A stretch of DNA of 64,000 nucleotides from Calonectria ilicicola (lineage: Eukaryota > Ascomycota > Sordariomycetes > Hypocreales > Nectriaceae). The stretch covers positions 2,728,001-2,792,000 of the forward strand of contig CP085827.1 in the NCBI GenBank assembly GCA_020809705.1, in the 5' to 3' direction. The translations under genes and the position numbers were made by a program. The first letter of the stretch is position 1. Every line of letters begins with the position of its first letter. The notes beneath the pieces were generated by a model. The model had not been told where the DNA came from. It saw nothing but the letters and a program-made list of their open reading frames with translations, and made no database searches. This document shows positions 46,931 to 57,398 of this stretch, one piece after another.

Positions 46931-48356
46931 CCAGGATGGGTACACCATGCTTGATATGTTTTGTCGAAGCAACTTGATAATTGGCTTTGGTTTTGAGGAT
47001 ATTATTTGATTTCGATAACTTGAGCTGGGGGAAGCAATGAAGACCTTTTGATAGCTAATACTTGGCTGTCAATGAAGTCTTCTATCATGGCATTGATAAC
47101 GGTATCTATAGGCTATCACGATGTCTGGCAACTTTTTCATTCTTGGCTTGCATTGGCAAGGCTTTGGGGTATTGGCTTTCTGATGCTGTTTGATGGTTAG
47201 AAATTGTGCTTGGGTAAAAGGAGCTTTGCATTTGACTTAGTCAAAATTCTAGACTAGCTGTGGCTTGGAGATGCCACCTATCCCCTCATGTTCAACACTC
47301 AGATGAAATGTTTTTTAGATGATATTGTGTGGTACTCGAATTTATTTGTCCCGTGTCCGTTCATGGTTTCAGAATGATCTGATGATACGGATCGTAGTGA
47401 GAGCCTCGAGACAAACCTCTTTCTCTTTTTTTTTCTTTTTTGCAAAACATCCGAAGCTAATGGATTCTGGATTACAAAACTGACGTGTTTTGGATGATTA
47501 TATATATTTGTATCTGTTCCGTGATACCCGCGAAAATGGGCCATGTGAAAGGTTCTTGCCAAGGATAAATGTGGGGGTAGGAATGACGATCGCGTCCCTC
47601 AAACTGGCAGTAAGCTTCAAGCGATGCTTCGATTTAAAAATGCTGAAATCTTCATGGAGAGGCTTTCTCCATTTAAAATAACTCATTTCCTTGTAATTGG
47701 ACGGAAATGTTGAAGATCTTTGCAGATCCTCATTTATTCTGAGGCTTGGTATGAGTATATTCCAATGACATCGGTTGCTTTTGCCGAGAAGAAACTTGTA
47801 TCAGCCAACGTGATAAAAGTATCGGTTACTAGGGCGGTCCCGCGGTCTGTTTCAAGTGAATCTTCCAAAGGCGTTTTCCCATCCCCTTTTTCGCTTTACC
47901 TCGGTAGTGTGATGACGACGCCACAGAGGAACCGCGTCAGATTTTTCGCTTGCACTGCCACAGGCTTGTCACAGAAGGGAGCAGGAACTGGCACGAGTTG
48001 TGGAAATAAATGGTCCGGCGTTAGTGTTGGGGCCGGATTTAAGCCCACAGTCCAGCCCACAGTCCAGCCCCTGAAAGGTGCAGCTCCCTCCAGGCAAATT
48101 ACCTTTGGGGACCTGTTGGATGAATTGTGGGCCTGTTTCAACGGCTGGACTGGACTGGGCCTGTGGCTATTTACCGCTATTATTATCAACCCTGTCAAGT
48201 CGGCGCGTCGTCACTGCTTGACGACGTTCGGCTGATATGAACCGTCTGCGGACCCTGTCTTGGCCGACCTTTTCCTCTTCTCACCATTCACAATCTGCAG
48301 ACGGACCTTGGAGTCGCTAGCTAGGCCTCGGCTCAACACCACCACACTCGTTCACC
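46931..48356. other. intergenic with a GC-rich inverted repeat
   Basis: No gene is supported; the 171-codon frame at 47720-48235 has an open frame opposite it and no motif. At 48043-48069 a duplicated CCCACAGTCCAG unit faces GGCTGGACTGGACTGGGCC (48143 on) in inverted orientation, an imperfect hairpin or a fragment of a transposon end. Confidence 0.4.
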
Positions 48357-49910
48357 ATGGCTGCTAGACGATCATCTGCTGATGCCGACCGTAAGCTGGA
48401 GAGCGGCACCGCGTCCGCTCCCAACAGGCCCGAGAGCCGTTTGCACCCGGCTGTTTTCATTGGGTACGCGTTGCTTCTGTCTTTCCTGCTTGTCCTGCGC
48501 CGATAGACTGAAGCTATACTCACACAACCAACAGCCTATGGATTTTCCTCAGTTCAAGTGTCATTCTCTTCAACAAATGGGTGCTTGCGACCGCAAAGTT
48601 CAGTGAGTCCCCCTGACTGGCCAATTTTGCTGATCTGATTGCTGACAATGATGCTTATCACAGATTTCCGTATGTCCCGCTGCGACCAATAGTCGCACAA
48701 CGCAAATTTACTGACATGAGTATGCAGCCTTGTTCCTGACAACATGGCACATGATTTTCGCGACCGGCGTGACCCAGTTCATGGCTAAGTTCACCACTGT
48801 GCTCGATTCACGACACAAGGTGCCCATGAATCCTACCACATATTCGTAAGTGCTTTTCCCAATCGTCTCTGCTTATCACGCTTGGAAACCTATTCTAACA
48901 AAATAATCATGTAGAAAGGCTATTGTCCCCATTGGTGTCATGTTTAGCTTCAGTTTGATCTGCGGTAATGTGGCGTATCTGTACCTCAGCGTATCCTTCA
49001 TTCAAATGCTCAAGGTACATTACCAGCTGCCTTCTTTGTCACATCATCCTATCCATGAATGCATCTGACCGTATATAGGCTACCAACGCTGTTGCAACAC
49101 TATTGGCAACATGGGCATTTGGCATCACTCCACCTAACTTTAAGGTGCTAGGTAACGTGTCGCTAATTGTGATCGGTGTCATTATTGCATCATTTGGCGA
49201 AATTAAGTTTGACACTGTCGGTTTCATCTGTATGTGATATCTTAGTCATAAACTAGCCGCAATTAGCTAACAACTAGTCACAGACCAGGTCAGCGGCATC
49301 GTCTTTGAGGCTTTGCGTCTCGTTATGGTGCAGCGTCTGCTGAGCTCTGCTGAGTTCAAGATGGATCCTCTGGTCTCCTTGTACTACTACGCTCCCGCCT
49401 GCGCAGTTGTCAACGGAATGTTCACTTTGTTCATTGAGGTGCCCAGGATGACCATGGGTGACATTTACTCTCTGGGCTTGTTTACGCTTTTGGCAAACGC
49501 ATTCGTTGCTTTCCTGCTCAACGTTTCCGTTGTGCTCTTGGTATTTTGCCCACCACTTGGCTCTCATTTCACATCTAACACTTTCACAGATTGGCAAGAC
49601 ATCAGCAGTCGTGCTGACTATGTCTGGCGTGCTGAAGGACATTCTCCTTGTCTTCTCATCCATGGCTATTTTCGGTGACCCAGTTACTGGCCAGCAGTTC
49701 TTTGGTTACTCCATCGCTCTGGGTGGACTCGTGTATTACAGACTGGGCGCTGAGAAGATGCAAACTCTCATCACAGATGCTCGCCTTCAAGTGGGTGAGT
49801 TTCGCCAGAAGAACCCCGCCGCTGGTAAGGCTCTGGTCTATGGAGGTGTTATCGCAACTTGCCTTCTTCTTTGGTGGGGTTGGGTTCCAGGTGGTCAACC
49901 AAACGTCTAG
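48357..49910 (+). CDS. TPT/nucleotide-sugar-type transporter (drug/metabolite transporter superfamily)
   Basis: About eight exons starting at 48357-48463 (MAARRSSADADRKLES...) and ending at 49910, estimated at about 400 aa. Segments in order are: WIFLSSSVILFNKWVLATAKF, the first helix with the FNKW signature of triose-phosphate/nucleotide-sugar translocators; FLTTWHMIFATGVTQF; IVPIGVMFSFSLICGNVAYLYLSVSFIQMLK, the G-N-x-x-Y/L-S-V-x-F-x-Q-M-x-K motif; GEIKFDTVGFI; VSLYYYAPACAV; and GKTSAVVLTMSGVLKDILLV. Ten hydrophobic helices are expected. The family exchanges nucleotide sugars or phosphorylated sugars across Golgi or ER membranes; the substrate is not predictable here. Intron phases agree throughout. 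Confidence 0.85.
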
Positions 49911-50108
49911 ACCCGGTAATAATTTATTGATTCAATGGTTACGGAATTGGATAGAGCATTTTTGGATTGAACGAGTTTCACATAGAGAGCACACTGCTGG
50001 ACATCAGGATGTTTATGTGCATTTTTCCTAGTTGTATTTAAGATAGGAGACATTTATGACCTCTGGCCCTCATAAGACACGATTAATCCCCCACAACAAT
50101 ATATTTAA

Positions 50109-51317
50109 TTATTTGAAAAAGAGATCGTCAAGCCAATCGAAAGCGATTTGGTTAAACAATGTCTGAGCTCCAACGTGACAATGATTCCCAGCGGCGTCTT
50201 CTGATGTGAGGGCCACAAACGTAGCCTTGTCGCCAAGAGCGTCACGTACTCTCTCTGGCTGGCCTAAGAAGAATTGGTCTTCTGCGGCCTCGCCCACCCA
50301 AACAGGGCACTGTACTTGATCCGCCAAACCTTCGAGTGTCATTTTCTTAGTCATTTGCATCCATTCCCATGGTGAGCTGGCATTGAAGCTCCAAAGACCT
50401 TGCTCAATTCCCCATCGCATTGCCATGGGAATGTTGTCGGACTTGAGACCCTCTCTCACTTGGGCGTCAAACTTCTCTTTTTCTCCGGAATCTAAAAGGT
50501 CTTTCAATGGTGGCGGCATTGCATTTCTGTAGGCCTCATAAATATCGTACACGCCATCATTGGCAATTGTAGCGGCAATACGATGTTCGAAGGCCGCAGC
50601 GCGTACGGCAAGATAACCACCCATGCTCAACCCGAACAGTGCAAGCTTTGTTACATCCACACCCGGAATTGTGACTAGATAATCCACCACAGGAGTCACA
50701 ACATTTTCCCAATCAGGAATAAACCCAAGATTTTGCTGTCGAACAACCGTAGGCTGGCCAGGACCTTCATAGGTAATGAAATTGTAGCCTCGCTCAAGTG
50801 CGGCGAATCCAACAAGATGCAACAACTCTTCTTGTGCACCGTCGTAACCACTACCGACAATGAGGGTGGGCTTTGGAGTTGAAGGGTCGCCTGAAGCGGG
50901 ATAGTAAATGGCGGGGATATCAAAACCATTTCCACGCAGAGTTATTCTCTGACCCGGGATATTCATCAGCGCAATGGCCTTGTTAAATGTGACAGTCTGT
51001 TTCTCCCACAATGCATTTATCCTCTGATCGGATGGATTTCCATGCAGGTAAAAATCCGCAACACGATAGTAAGATGATGCGCGGAAGTAGGCATCACGAG
51101 CTGAAACGGGATGTCTAGTAACGTCAATGACGTTGGCCTGAGACTCAACTCTCTCGGCCAAGGCAATGAAGGCATTGTAAAAAGTCTCCGTGTTTGGTTT
51201 ATCAATACGACCGGCCGCTGCGAGGACCTCTGCAATATCTGAACCGTAGTACCGGGCAAGAGAGAGGACTCGAAGCAGCTCAAAGTGGAATGATTTGTCA
51301 GGGTTGAGAAGAAGCAT
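50109..51317 (-). CDS. alpha/beta hydrolase, Ayg1/FrsA-like
   Basis: 402 aa from MLLLNPDKSF; the frame is open 34 codons further upstream and that extension begins with a hydrophobic stretch, so a longer secreted form cannot be excluded. After an N-terminal helical domain (residues 1-130) comes the hydrolase core: TLIVGSGYDGAQEELLH, the nucleophile elbow FGLSMGGYLAVRAA and the terminal His in NHCHVGAQTLFNQ. This architecture is shared by Aspergillus Ayg1, which shortens a melanin polyketide chain, and by bacterial 2,6-dihydropseudooxynicotine hydrolase; both break C-C bonds. No polyketide synthase is in the window. It is divergent from a Zn2Cys6 regulator, which may control it. Confidence 0.83.
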   Translation of the reverse strand: MLLLNPDKSFHFELLRVLSLARYYGSDIAEVLAAAGRIDKPNTETFYNAFIALAERVESQANVIDVTRHPVSARDAYFRASSYYRVADFYLHGNPSDQRINALWEKQTVTFNKAIALMNIPGQRITLRGNGFDIPAIYYPASGDPSTPKPTLIVGSGYDGAQEELLHLVGFAALERGYNFITYEGPGQPTVVRQQNLGFIPDWENVVTPVVDYLVTIPGVDVTKLALFGLSMGGYLAVRAAAFEHRIAATIANDGVYDIYEAYRNAMPPPLKDLLDSGEKEKFDAQVREGLKSDNIPMAMRWGIEQGLWSFNASSPWEWMQMTKKMTLEGLADQVQCPVWVGEAAEDQFFLGQPERVRDALGDKATFVALTSEDAAGNHCHVGAQTLFNQIAFDWLDDLFFK

Positions 51318-52173
51318 GGTGCTTGTCTTGAAGTATATATGCGGAGTTGAGATGCAGTTTTCCTGAGAGATGATTTCAAGGATGTAAGAGATGAACAGAA
51401 TGATAATTGTAAGTTGCAAGTGAGGATGAACAGGACTTTTTTTATGGATGGCATCGCGTTATTTATATTTGTGACATGAGAGATTTGGCTATTGACATTG
51501 AGACAGTGGAGGGATGAATGACGATTGTTGACTACCTTTTTGGGAAGCATTTTGCGCGGACTGCTGCAGCATTCGGCACGTCTCATGCCTTAATGGGATC
51601 GCAAGACATCGCATGTCTGATTGGCTGAGCCAACGATGTGGGAAGCAGAGCAAGATCTCGCTACACTAGACTGGTTTAGGAACCATTCCACGCCTTCTGC
51701 AGGAGATTCTTCCCCACGTGTTGGCTCTGGGGACGCCCAGACCCGGCGTAAACCCGTCAGGGAATGCCAGTGTTTCCTGCTCAGTCTCAACTGTGGTTTG
51801 TGTTCTTTTTAGTACGCTTTCTGGCGGGTATATAAAACTATCAATGCCATAGAACAAATGACGAGAGACACGAGGACGAATCGATGAAATGAACCACGTA
51901 AATTATATGAAGTTAAACAGTATGGTGTAAGACCTGTTTGGTCTATAATATTGGTGCAGGGGTGTGAACACCTGCCTGATATCGGCCCACACCCGCTTTG
52001 TAGGATCCGGATCCTTTCGCTCATGCATGCTTGTGTTCAATCTCACCAGCTGACACGAACGAGTTTTAGGGGAATGCACACATTGTCGTAACCAACCAGC
52101 ACACTCATCATCTTTGAACCTGTACCACCAGCCAATCGGGTCCATCTGGTGACATCTAATAGTTTCTTGCCTA
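51318..52173. promoter_or_regulatory. divergent promoter of hydrolase and Zn2Cys6 regulator
   Basis: 856 bp without a supported coding frame between two outward-facing genes. No repeated operator was clear by eye. Confidence 0.4.
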
Positions 52174-53882
52174 ATGGTTGGCGTTCCTGGGCGGTCCAAA
52201 GCCTGCCTCACCTGCAAAAGGCGCAGGAAGGGGGTAAGTCTTGAACCAGTGGATTATTAGCAGATTTTATCAGCCTACATTCCGAATGCAAAACCGAGTT
52301 TGCCTTTGCTAATGTACATATAGTGTGATTCACAACGTCCAGCATGTGGTCAATGTCGGCGAGCGGGTATTGAGTGTAGTGGTTATTCAGCGCAGAGCAT
52401 ATTTCTGAACAGCACCCCCCAGGCAGTCAAAGGAGAGGGAGTTAAACTAAAAGCCGAAACTTATTCTACGATATCCCGGGGCTCAAAGTCGGCAGCTCCT
52501 CTGGCTCGCGCCTGGCAGAGTACTCCACTTCATATCCCTGGTCTTGAACGTGATGTGATAGCCCCAATCTCACTGACACAAAAGTCGTTCGAAAGTCAAC
52601 TATTGGGAATATACTGGAGTCTTTATCTCCCCAATGGTCGCTCTAGCTCCATTGAGGCGACGAAATACTCTACGGCGGGTTGGATGACTGTTGTACAGGA
52701 GCTCCATCAGACCGACGAAGCAGTGCGATTGGCGCTAGTGGCCAACAGCATGGGGCTGGTCGGCCGAAGGGACAAGAAGCAATGGATGATTGTCGAAGGA
52801 CAGAAGTTGTATGGCAAAGCACTGATGACCGTAGCATCATCAGTTGGTGATCTTAAAAAGTCAAAGGGTGATGGGTTATTAACAGCATCTAGATTATTGA
52901 GCTTGTTTGAGGCAGGTGTGCCGCTATTAACTGCCGAGTATCATAGCGCTAACAGCAATATTTTCATTAGTTATCATTTGGAACTAATGAGGCTGGCGAG
53001 CCATCACTGACGCAGAAATGGGGTGCTCATGCCAAAGGTGACATGGCCATTACAATCTCAAGAGAGCCGCAAGCATATATGAAAGGGAACGCTCACCGCC
53101 TATTTGTTGATGGGAGGTTGCTCCAAGTGAGATCAAACGAAGGGATGATGGTAGCTTTCGCTATAGCTAATCTTTGCCAGATCATTTCTGATATCCAAAA
53201 AGGCCGGCCGTCATTTTTAAGCCATCCAAAATGGAAAAGCGTTCCATGGTCTGAGGTTGAGAAAAGCCCAAAGGATGTTTTGCTTGATATCTTGGTCGAG
53301 ATTCCGGGAATACTGGCCCGGAAGAATATCATTGATGGGTGCAATAATACCGCTGACCATGCTTTGCAACGAAAGAAATTAGTACAAGAATGTTGGGCTC
53401 TCCATCATGAGTTACGTGCCTGGTCCACTGGAATAGGTCAACCCACCATGGCGGTTGCAATCACAAAACTAGACGCAGATGAGAGCGAGAATCGTCTCCC
53501 ATCGAACGATGAGCTAGCAATGGTTCATTTAGGGATTCTCTACTGGACTACTTGCATATTTTTATACGGGGTTTTACAAGAGGCTTCCAACAATGTTTCG
53601 GCGGATCTTGTTGAATCGGACATGCATCCAAGGTACTATTGCCACAAGATTTCCCAAGTTGTTCCATTTTTCTTTACACCCAGCGCAGGGTGTTTTGTCA
53701 TGAGCATATTGACATTTCCGGTTGGAATAGCACTCAGGTATTTGGCAATGGTGGATGCACCTGATCAGCCGTCGGAGGAACAGGAGATGCTAAAACGTGC
53801 ATTTTCAAGTCCATACGGCCAGGAAATGGGGAGATTTCTTTTGGGAACTGTGAGTACAAAGCACACGCCGCAATCAAGTTGA
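52174..53882 (+). CDS. Zn(II)2Cys6 transcription factor (short fungal type)
   Basis: Three exons (52174-52233, 52324-52917, 52971-53882) give about 521 aa. The cluster is C11-x2-C14-x6-C21-x6-C28-x2-C31-x6-C38, interrupted by the first intron just before the third Cys. The remainder follows the DUF3468-type regulators: AGEPSLTQKWGAHAKGDMA, a conserved AH-x-KG segment, then YMKGNAHRLFVDGRL. The second intron uses GTGCCG as donor, the only choice that keeps frame and family sequence. A GTGAGT just before the stop could start one more intron, so the last few residues are uncertain. It likely regulates the divergent hydrolase, by position only. Confidence 0.83.
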
Positions 53883-54168
53883 AGGAAAATGAAATAAGAG
53901 TGGCGCTGACTGGAGCAGAGAGATTGGCGTATTCGATGAATTCACCCATCAGGAGTAAGCTACAAGAATGTACTCGCAGACTTAATTAGAGATAAACAAC
54001 CCTGAAAAAAAAGATTGCAGCTATATATACCATGTTATTTGTGTAAATTTTCCTGGAACTGGAAATACCGGATTAAGCGATATGATTAAGGAAAATACGA
54101 TGGGTTAGAGGACGCATTGTGGAGCTTGAGATTATTCAAGAAAAATAACGCATCAGCCAACATCAATT

Positions 54169-54249
54169 GGGGGGCTGGCGCAACGGTAGCGCGTCAGATT
54201 CCAGATCCGGAATGTCCTGAAGGTTAAGAGTTCAAATCTCTTGTCCCTC
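54169..54249 (+). tRNA. tRNA-Trp(CCA), intron-containing
   Basis: Acceptor stem GGGGGGC pairs with GTCCCTC (two G-U pairs), discriminator A. The D arm is GCGC-AACGGTA-GCGC and the T arm AAGAG-TTCAAAT-CTCTT. The anticodon loop reads TT-CCA-G, followed by about 10 extra bases as expected for an intron after position 37. The 3' flank has a T run (ATTTTTT) that can terminate RNA polymerase III. Confidence 0.85.
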
Positions 54250-54526
54250 AATTTTTTGCTCTCAGTCGCCATGTCAGGCAGGCTATGATTGCATTCGTAT
54301 TTATTCTCTCTTCTCCCTCTGAGGGAAATTGCTCTGCTTTTTGCTACTATGCCTCAACCAATAAAAATATAAACAAATAACATAAAGACGCGCACGGCTA
54401 CTGATCAACCGCGACGGAACAATAATTGAATAGCGATATTTATTCTCGTCCATGAAATTAGACTATCATGGAGTTAAGATGACGCTTTGGCATGAATCAG
54501 CGTTTACAATGCCTTTATATGTTCCT

Positions 54527-56541
54527 TCATACATGGGAATTTGCTTCGTCAATATGGGCATGTTGACCAGTCATCGTCTCCTTATCCCCGTTTTCATTGA
54601 CTTCGCGCTCCGTGATAGAAGTGCGAATATTTGTGGGACGAAAAGGGTTAAATGGGACTTCGAAGACAGCGTCGATTTCCTCCAATGCAAGGCCCTGCGA
54701 AACACATTAATTGTTATTTTACGCGTAATTTAATAAACGGAGACCGTAACAATCTCACCTTGGTTTCTGGAAGGAAGAAAAAGGTATATGCGAGTGCCAA
54801 GGCGGAAACGCTCCCAAAAACGTATCCAAGCTTGAAGTGAATGGCTTTAAGCATATACGGGATGGAATAGTTTGTCACGAATGCCCAAATGACATTCCAT
54901 GAGGCACCCAGCGATTGTGTCTTTTCACTAATCGCAGCATTGGGAATCTCAGTACCGAGAAGGTAGGGAATGGAGGCACCGCCCATCTAACAAGAGTGGC
55001 ATTAGCAAGGCACTTTGCGATTAGGTCCAAGTTAGAATCTTACATTGTAATGCAAAGAAAACAGCATAAACGCAGCAACAATCGTGCTCTTCTCCGTGGA
55101 CGACTTATTTGCTTTTGATCCTAGACCCGCCAAAAGTAGGATCCAGAAGGCCTGGAGAGAGTAAGAAGCCATCAAATTTATACGACGACTATGATCGAAT
55201 CCGTCAGAAGAAGTTCCAAAAGAAATTGAAGAGATAGATTCTCAACATACCCAAGCTTGTCAATAAAGTACATGGCTGGCATGACGGCGAGAAAGCCTAG
55301 ACAGCTACTGATAATAGGATATGTAAAGGCCTTGTCCGCGTAGCCATTCTCTTTGTAAAAGACTGTCTGGTAAGTGGAGACGAAGGCTTGACCAGTGGCC
55401 TGCGTATTGTGGGTTAGAGAATTCCTGCTTGTCAATCATGAACGCTTACCTGTTGGAAAAAGTAATAAACAATGACAATTGTAGTTCGGCGAAGGTTGGT
55501 GCCTCGGAGAAGATCAAGCCATGGAGCTTTGTGAACATGATCCTGAAGAGCCTCTCTGATGGTATTTATCTCGGCTTCACAACCACCCTCACTAGCGTAA
55601 TCCTTTGGGCGAAGGCGGCAGAGAGCTTCAAGAGCATCCTCTTCTCTGTCCTTGGAGAGGAGCCAACGGGGAGAGCTAGGAATAAAAAAGGTAAAGGCGA
55701 TGATTACTTTAATCTGCCATTAGTACATAAAGCCCAGATTTGCTGCTGCGGACATCCGGCAACTCACAAGTCGGGAAAACAAACTGAATACCGGTGACTG
55801 TTTTCCAGCCCACTGAGCTGGTATCGGTAGAAAATGCCTTGTTAATACCAGTCGCGAGGATAGTACCAGCACTAAGGAAAAGCTGCAGAGAGATAACGAC
55901 GAGACCTCGAAAAGAGGCTGGGACAATCTCGGATTGGTATGTGCTAAGACAAATATGTTAATTTCGCTCGATATAGAGATGAAGAGGGAACTTGCGTTAC
56001 GTCTACCTCAACTAGGCCGACAGAAATGTACACAATGATGCGACCGACGACGAATTGCCAGAATCGGCCTGAGCCTGGTGCAGTACCGGCAGAAGTAATC
56101 TCAACTAGGGTTGTCGTTGGTCAGTTTGGAATCTCCACTTGGGAGCGAACAATTTAAGCTTACGTATAACGCCAACATACGACACGATTGACAACGCAAT
56201 AAACACCACACGGTGACCATATCGTTCAATGGCAGGGCCCGCAATGAAGCACCCTAAAAACTTGCCAATGAATGGAAGAGAGGAGACGAGGGAGGTATGT
56301 TGTGAATCGAACGCCCAGGTGCTCGTTTCAGAGTTGTATTTTCCGAATTGCCTGATGAAACCCTTTGTAACGCGTCAGCTTCAGAGAAGAATTTACCAAC
56401 GTTTTACCTACTGGGTTCGCAAGAATGCCCCCCAAAGGAACCTGTGTCATAGCCAAATAGCATGTCACCAGCCAAAAGACAAAAGCATGAAAACAGGAGC
56501 ATTGGGGTCACCATGGACCATCCAGAGCGTTTGTTTGCCAT
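54527..56541 (-). CDS. MFS sugar-transporter-family protein
   Basis: Minus-strand gene of about eight or nine exons, about 500 aa, start MANKRSGWSMVTPML near 56541 and stop at 54527-54529. Family motifs in order are: CLLAGDMLFGYDTGSFGGIL (helix 1); PFIGKFLGCFIAGPAIERYG (helix 2-3 loop); VGRIIVYISVGLVE; VPASFRGLVV; TFFIPSSPRWLLSKDREEDA (PESPRWL-like, end of helix 6); NMGGASIPYLLGTEIP (helix 10); and FFFLPETKGLALEEIDAVFE (PETKG). All introns found are GT-AG. Plasma-membrane uptake of a hexose, oligosaccharide or similar polyol is expected; the substrate is unknown. It is divergent from the sulfatase at 57399. Confidence 0.87.
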
Positions 56542-57398
56542 CTTGTTTGATGCTCAATCAAAACAAAGACTGTTTCGTAATGCTTGACAACAAAAGAGCA
56601 TATAGGAAGAGGCAATCTCAATGCCTTTTTGGTGTTGTGATATCTTGTACAATCCGGTTCCATTCACATGGCGGATTTGGCTGGATTTGTATATGTTCGT
56701 CTCCCAGCTGGCTACGACGGGCTAGAACCCCAGGATTTACGCCACCGTTGCCCATGATCACAACATACCCCCGGATTCTGTCAAAGACTGGGGTAGTGCA
56801 CTGATCGCGGGGAAAGACTCCGAGCGAAGGCGGCTCAGAAGAGCTCGCTCGGAACACCGATGGAGATCTTCCGAGCGAGGTCGACTGCTCACTCGCTAGC
56901 ACCGACCCACTATCCTCCACTCGTTCCGAGCGAGGTGGGTATACTAGCCTATTTTATCGTTCACGACCCAGGGAACGAAGGGCTGGGCTCATATGACCAT
57001 GTTTGCGTGGGTCATGACACGGCGACATAACGACCCAATTTCACTAGCTGGCGAGTCGCAGTTTTATTTTATCTACCGACTTTTCCGAGTCTTGGCTTTC
57101 TCTATTTGACGCGTGCCAACCCAGCTGTCATTGCTCCCTGTCCGACGCTATTCTTATTCTTGTTTGGCCGTAACAATTGCAGGACACCGTTGTGTTGGTA
57201 GCTCACCTCTTTGGTTGTGCAATTGGATTTAGATCTCATCTTCTTCCTCATAAAATCAGGGCTCGCAGATAAGATTCCTGCGTAATTTATGCCTTGAATC
57301 ACGCAATTGGATTGTTGCAGAGGCCCTGAAAAAGAGTCTCGTCAACACGCGTCTTCTCTCTTCTCTCATACACCCCTTCCCTAGATAACCCCGCCAAA
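56542..57398. promoter_or_regulatory. divergent promoter with repeated CCGAGCGAG sites
   Basis: Four close copies of TTCCGAGCGAGG-like sequence are present: 56819-56830 (+), 56841-56855 (reverse strand, within GAGCTCGCTCGGAAC), 56869-56880 (+) and 56923-56936 (+), plus a partial ACTCGC at 56891. Spacing of about 20-50 bp and both orientations suggest a binding site for a dimeric or clustered regulator shared by the transporter and the sulfatase. I cannot name the factor. Confidence 0.6.

Noticed and set aside
47720..48235. 171-codon plus-strand frame
   Set aside because: An opposite frame of 100 codons overlaps it, its composition follows a repeat (PTVQPTVQ), and no motif is visible.
56229..56804. 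191-codon plus-strand frame
   Set aside because: It is antisense to the first exons of the sugar-type transporter, whose motifs are unambiguous.
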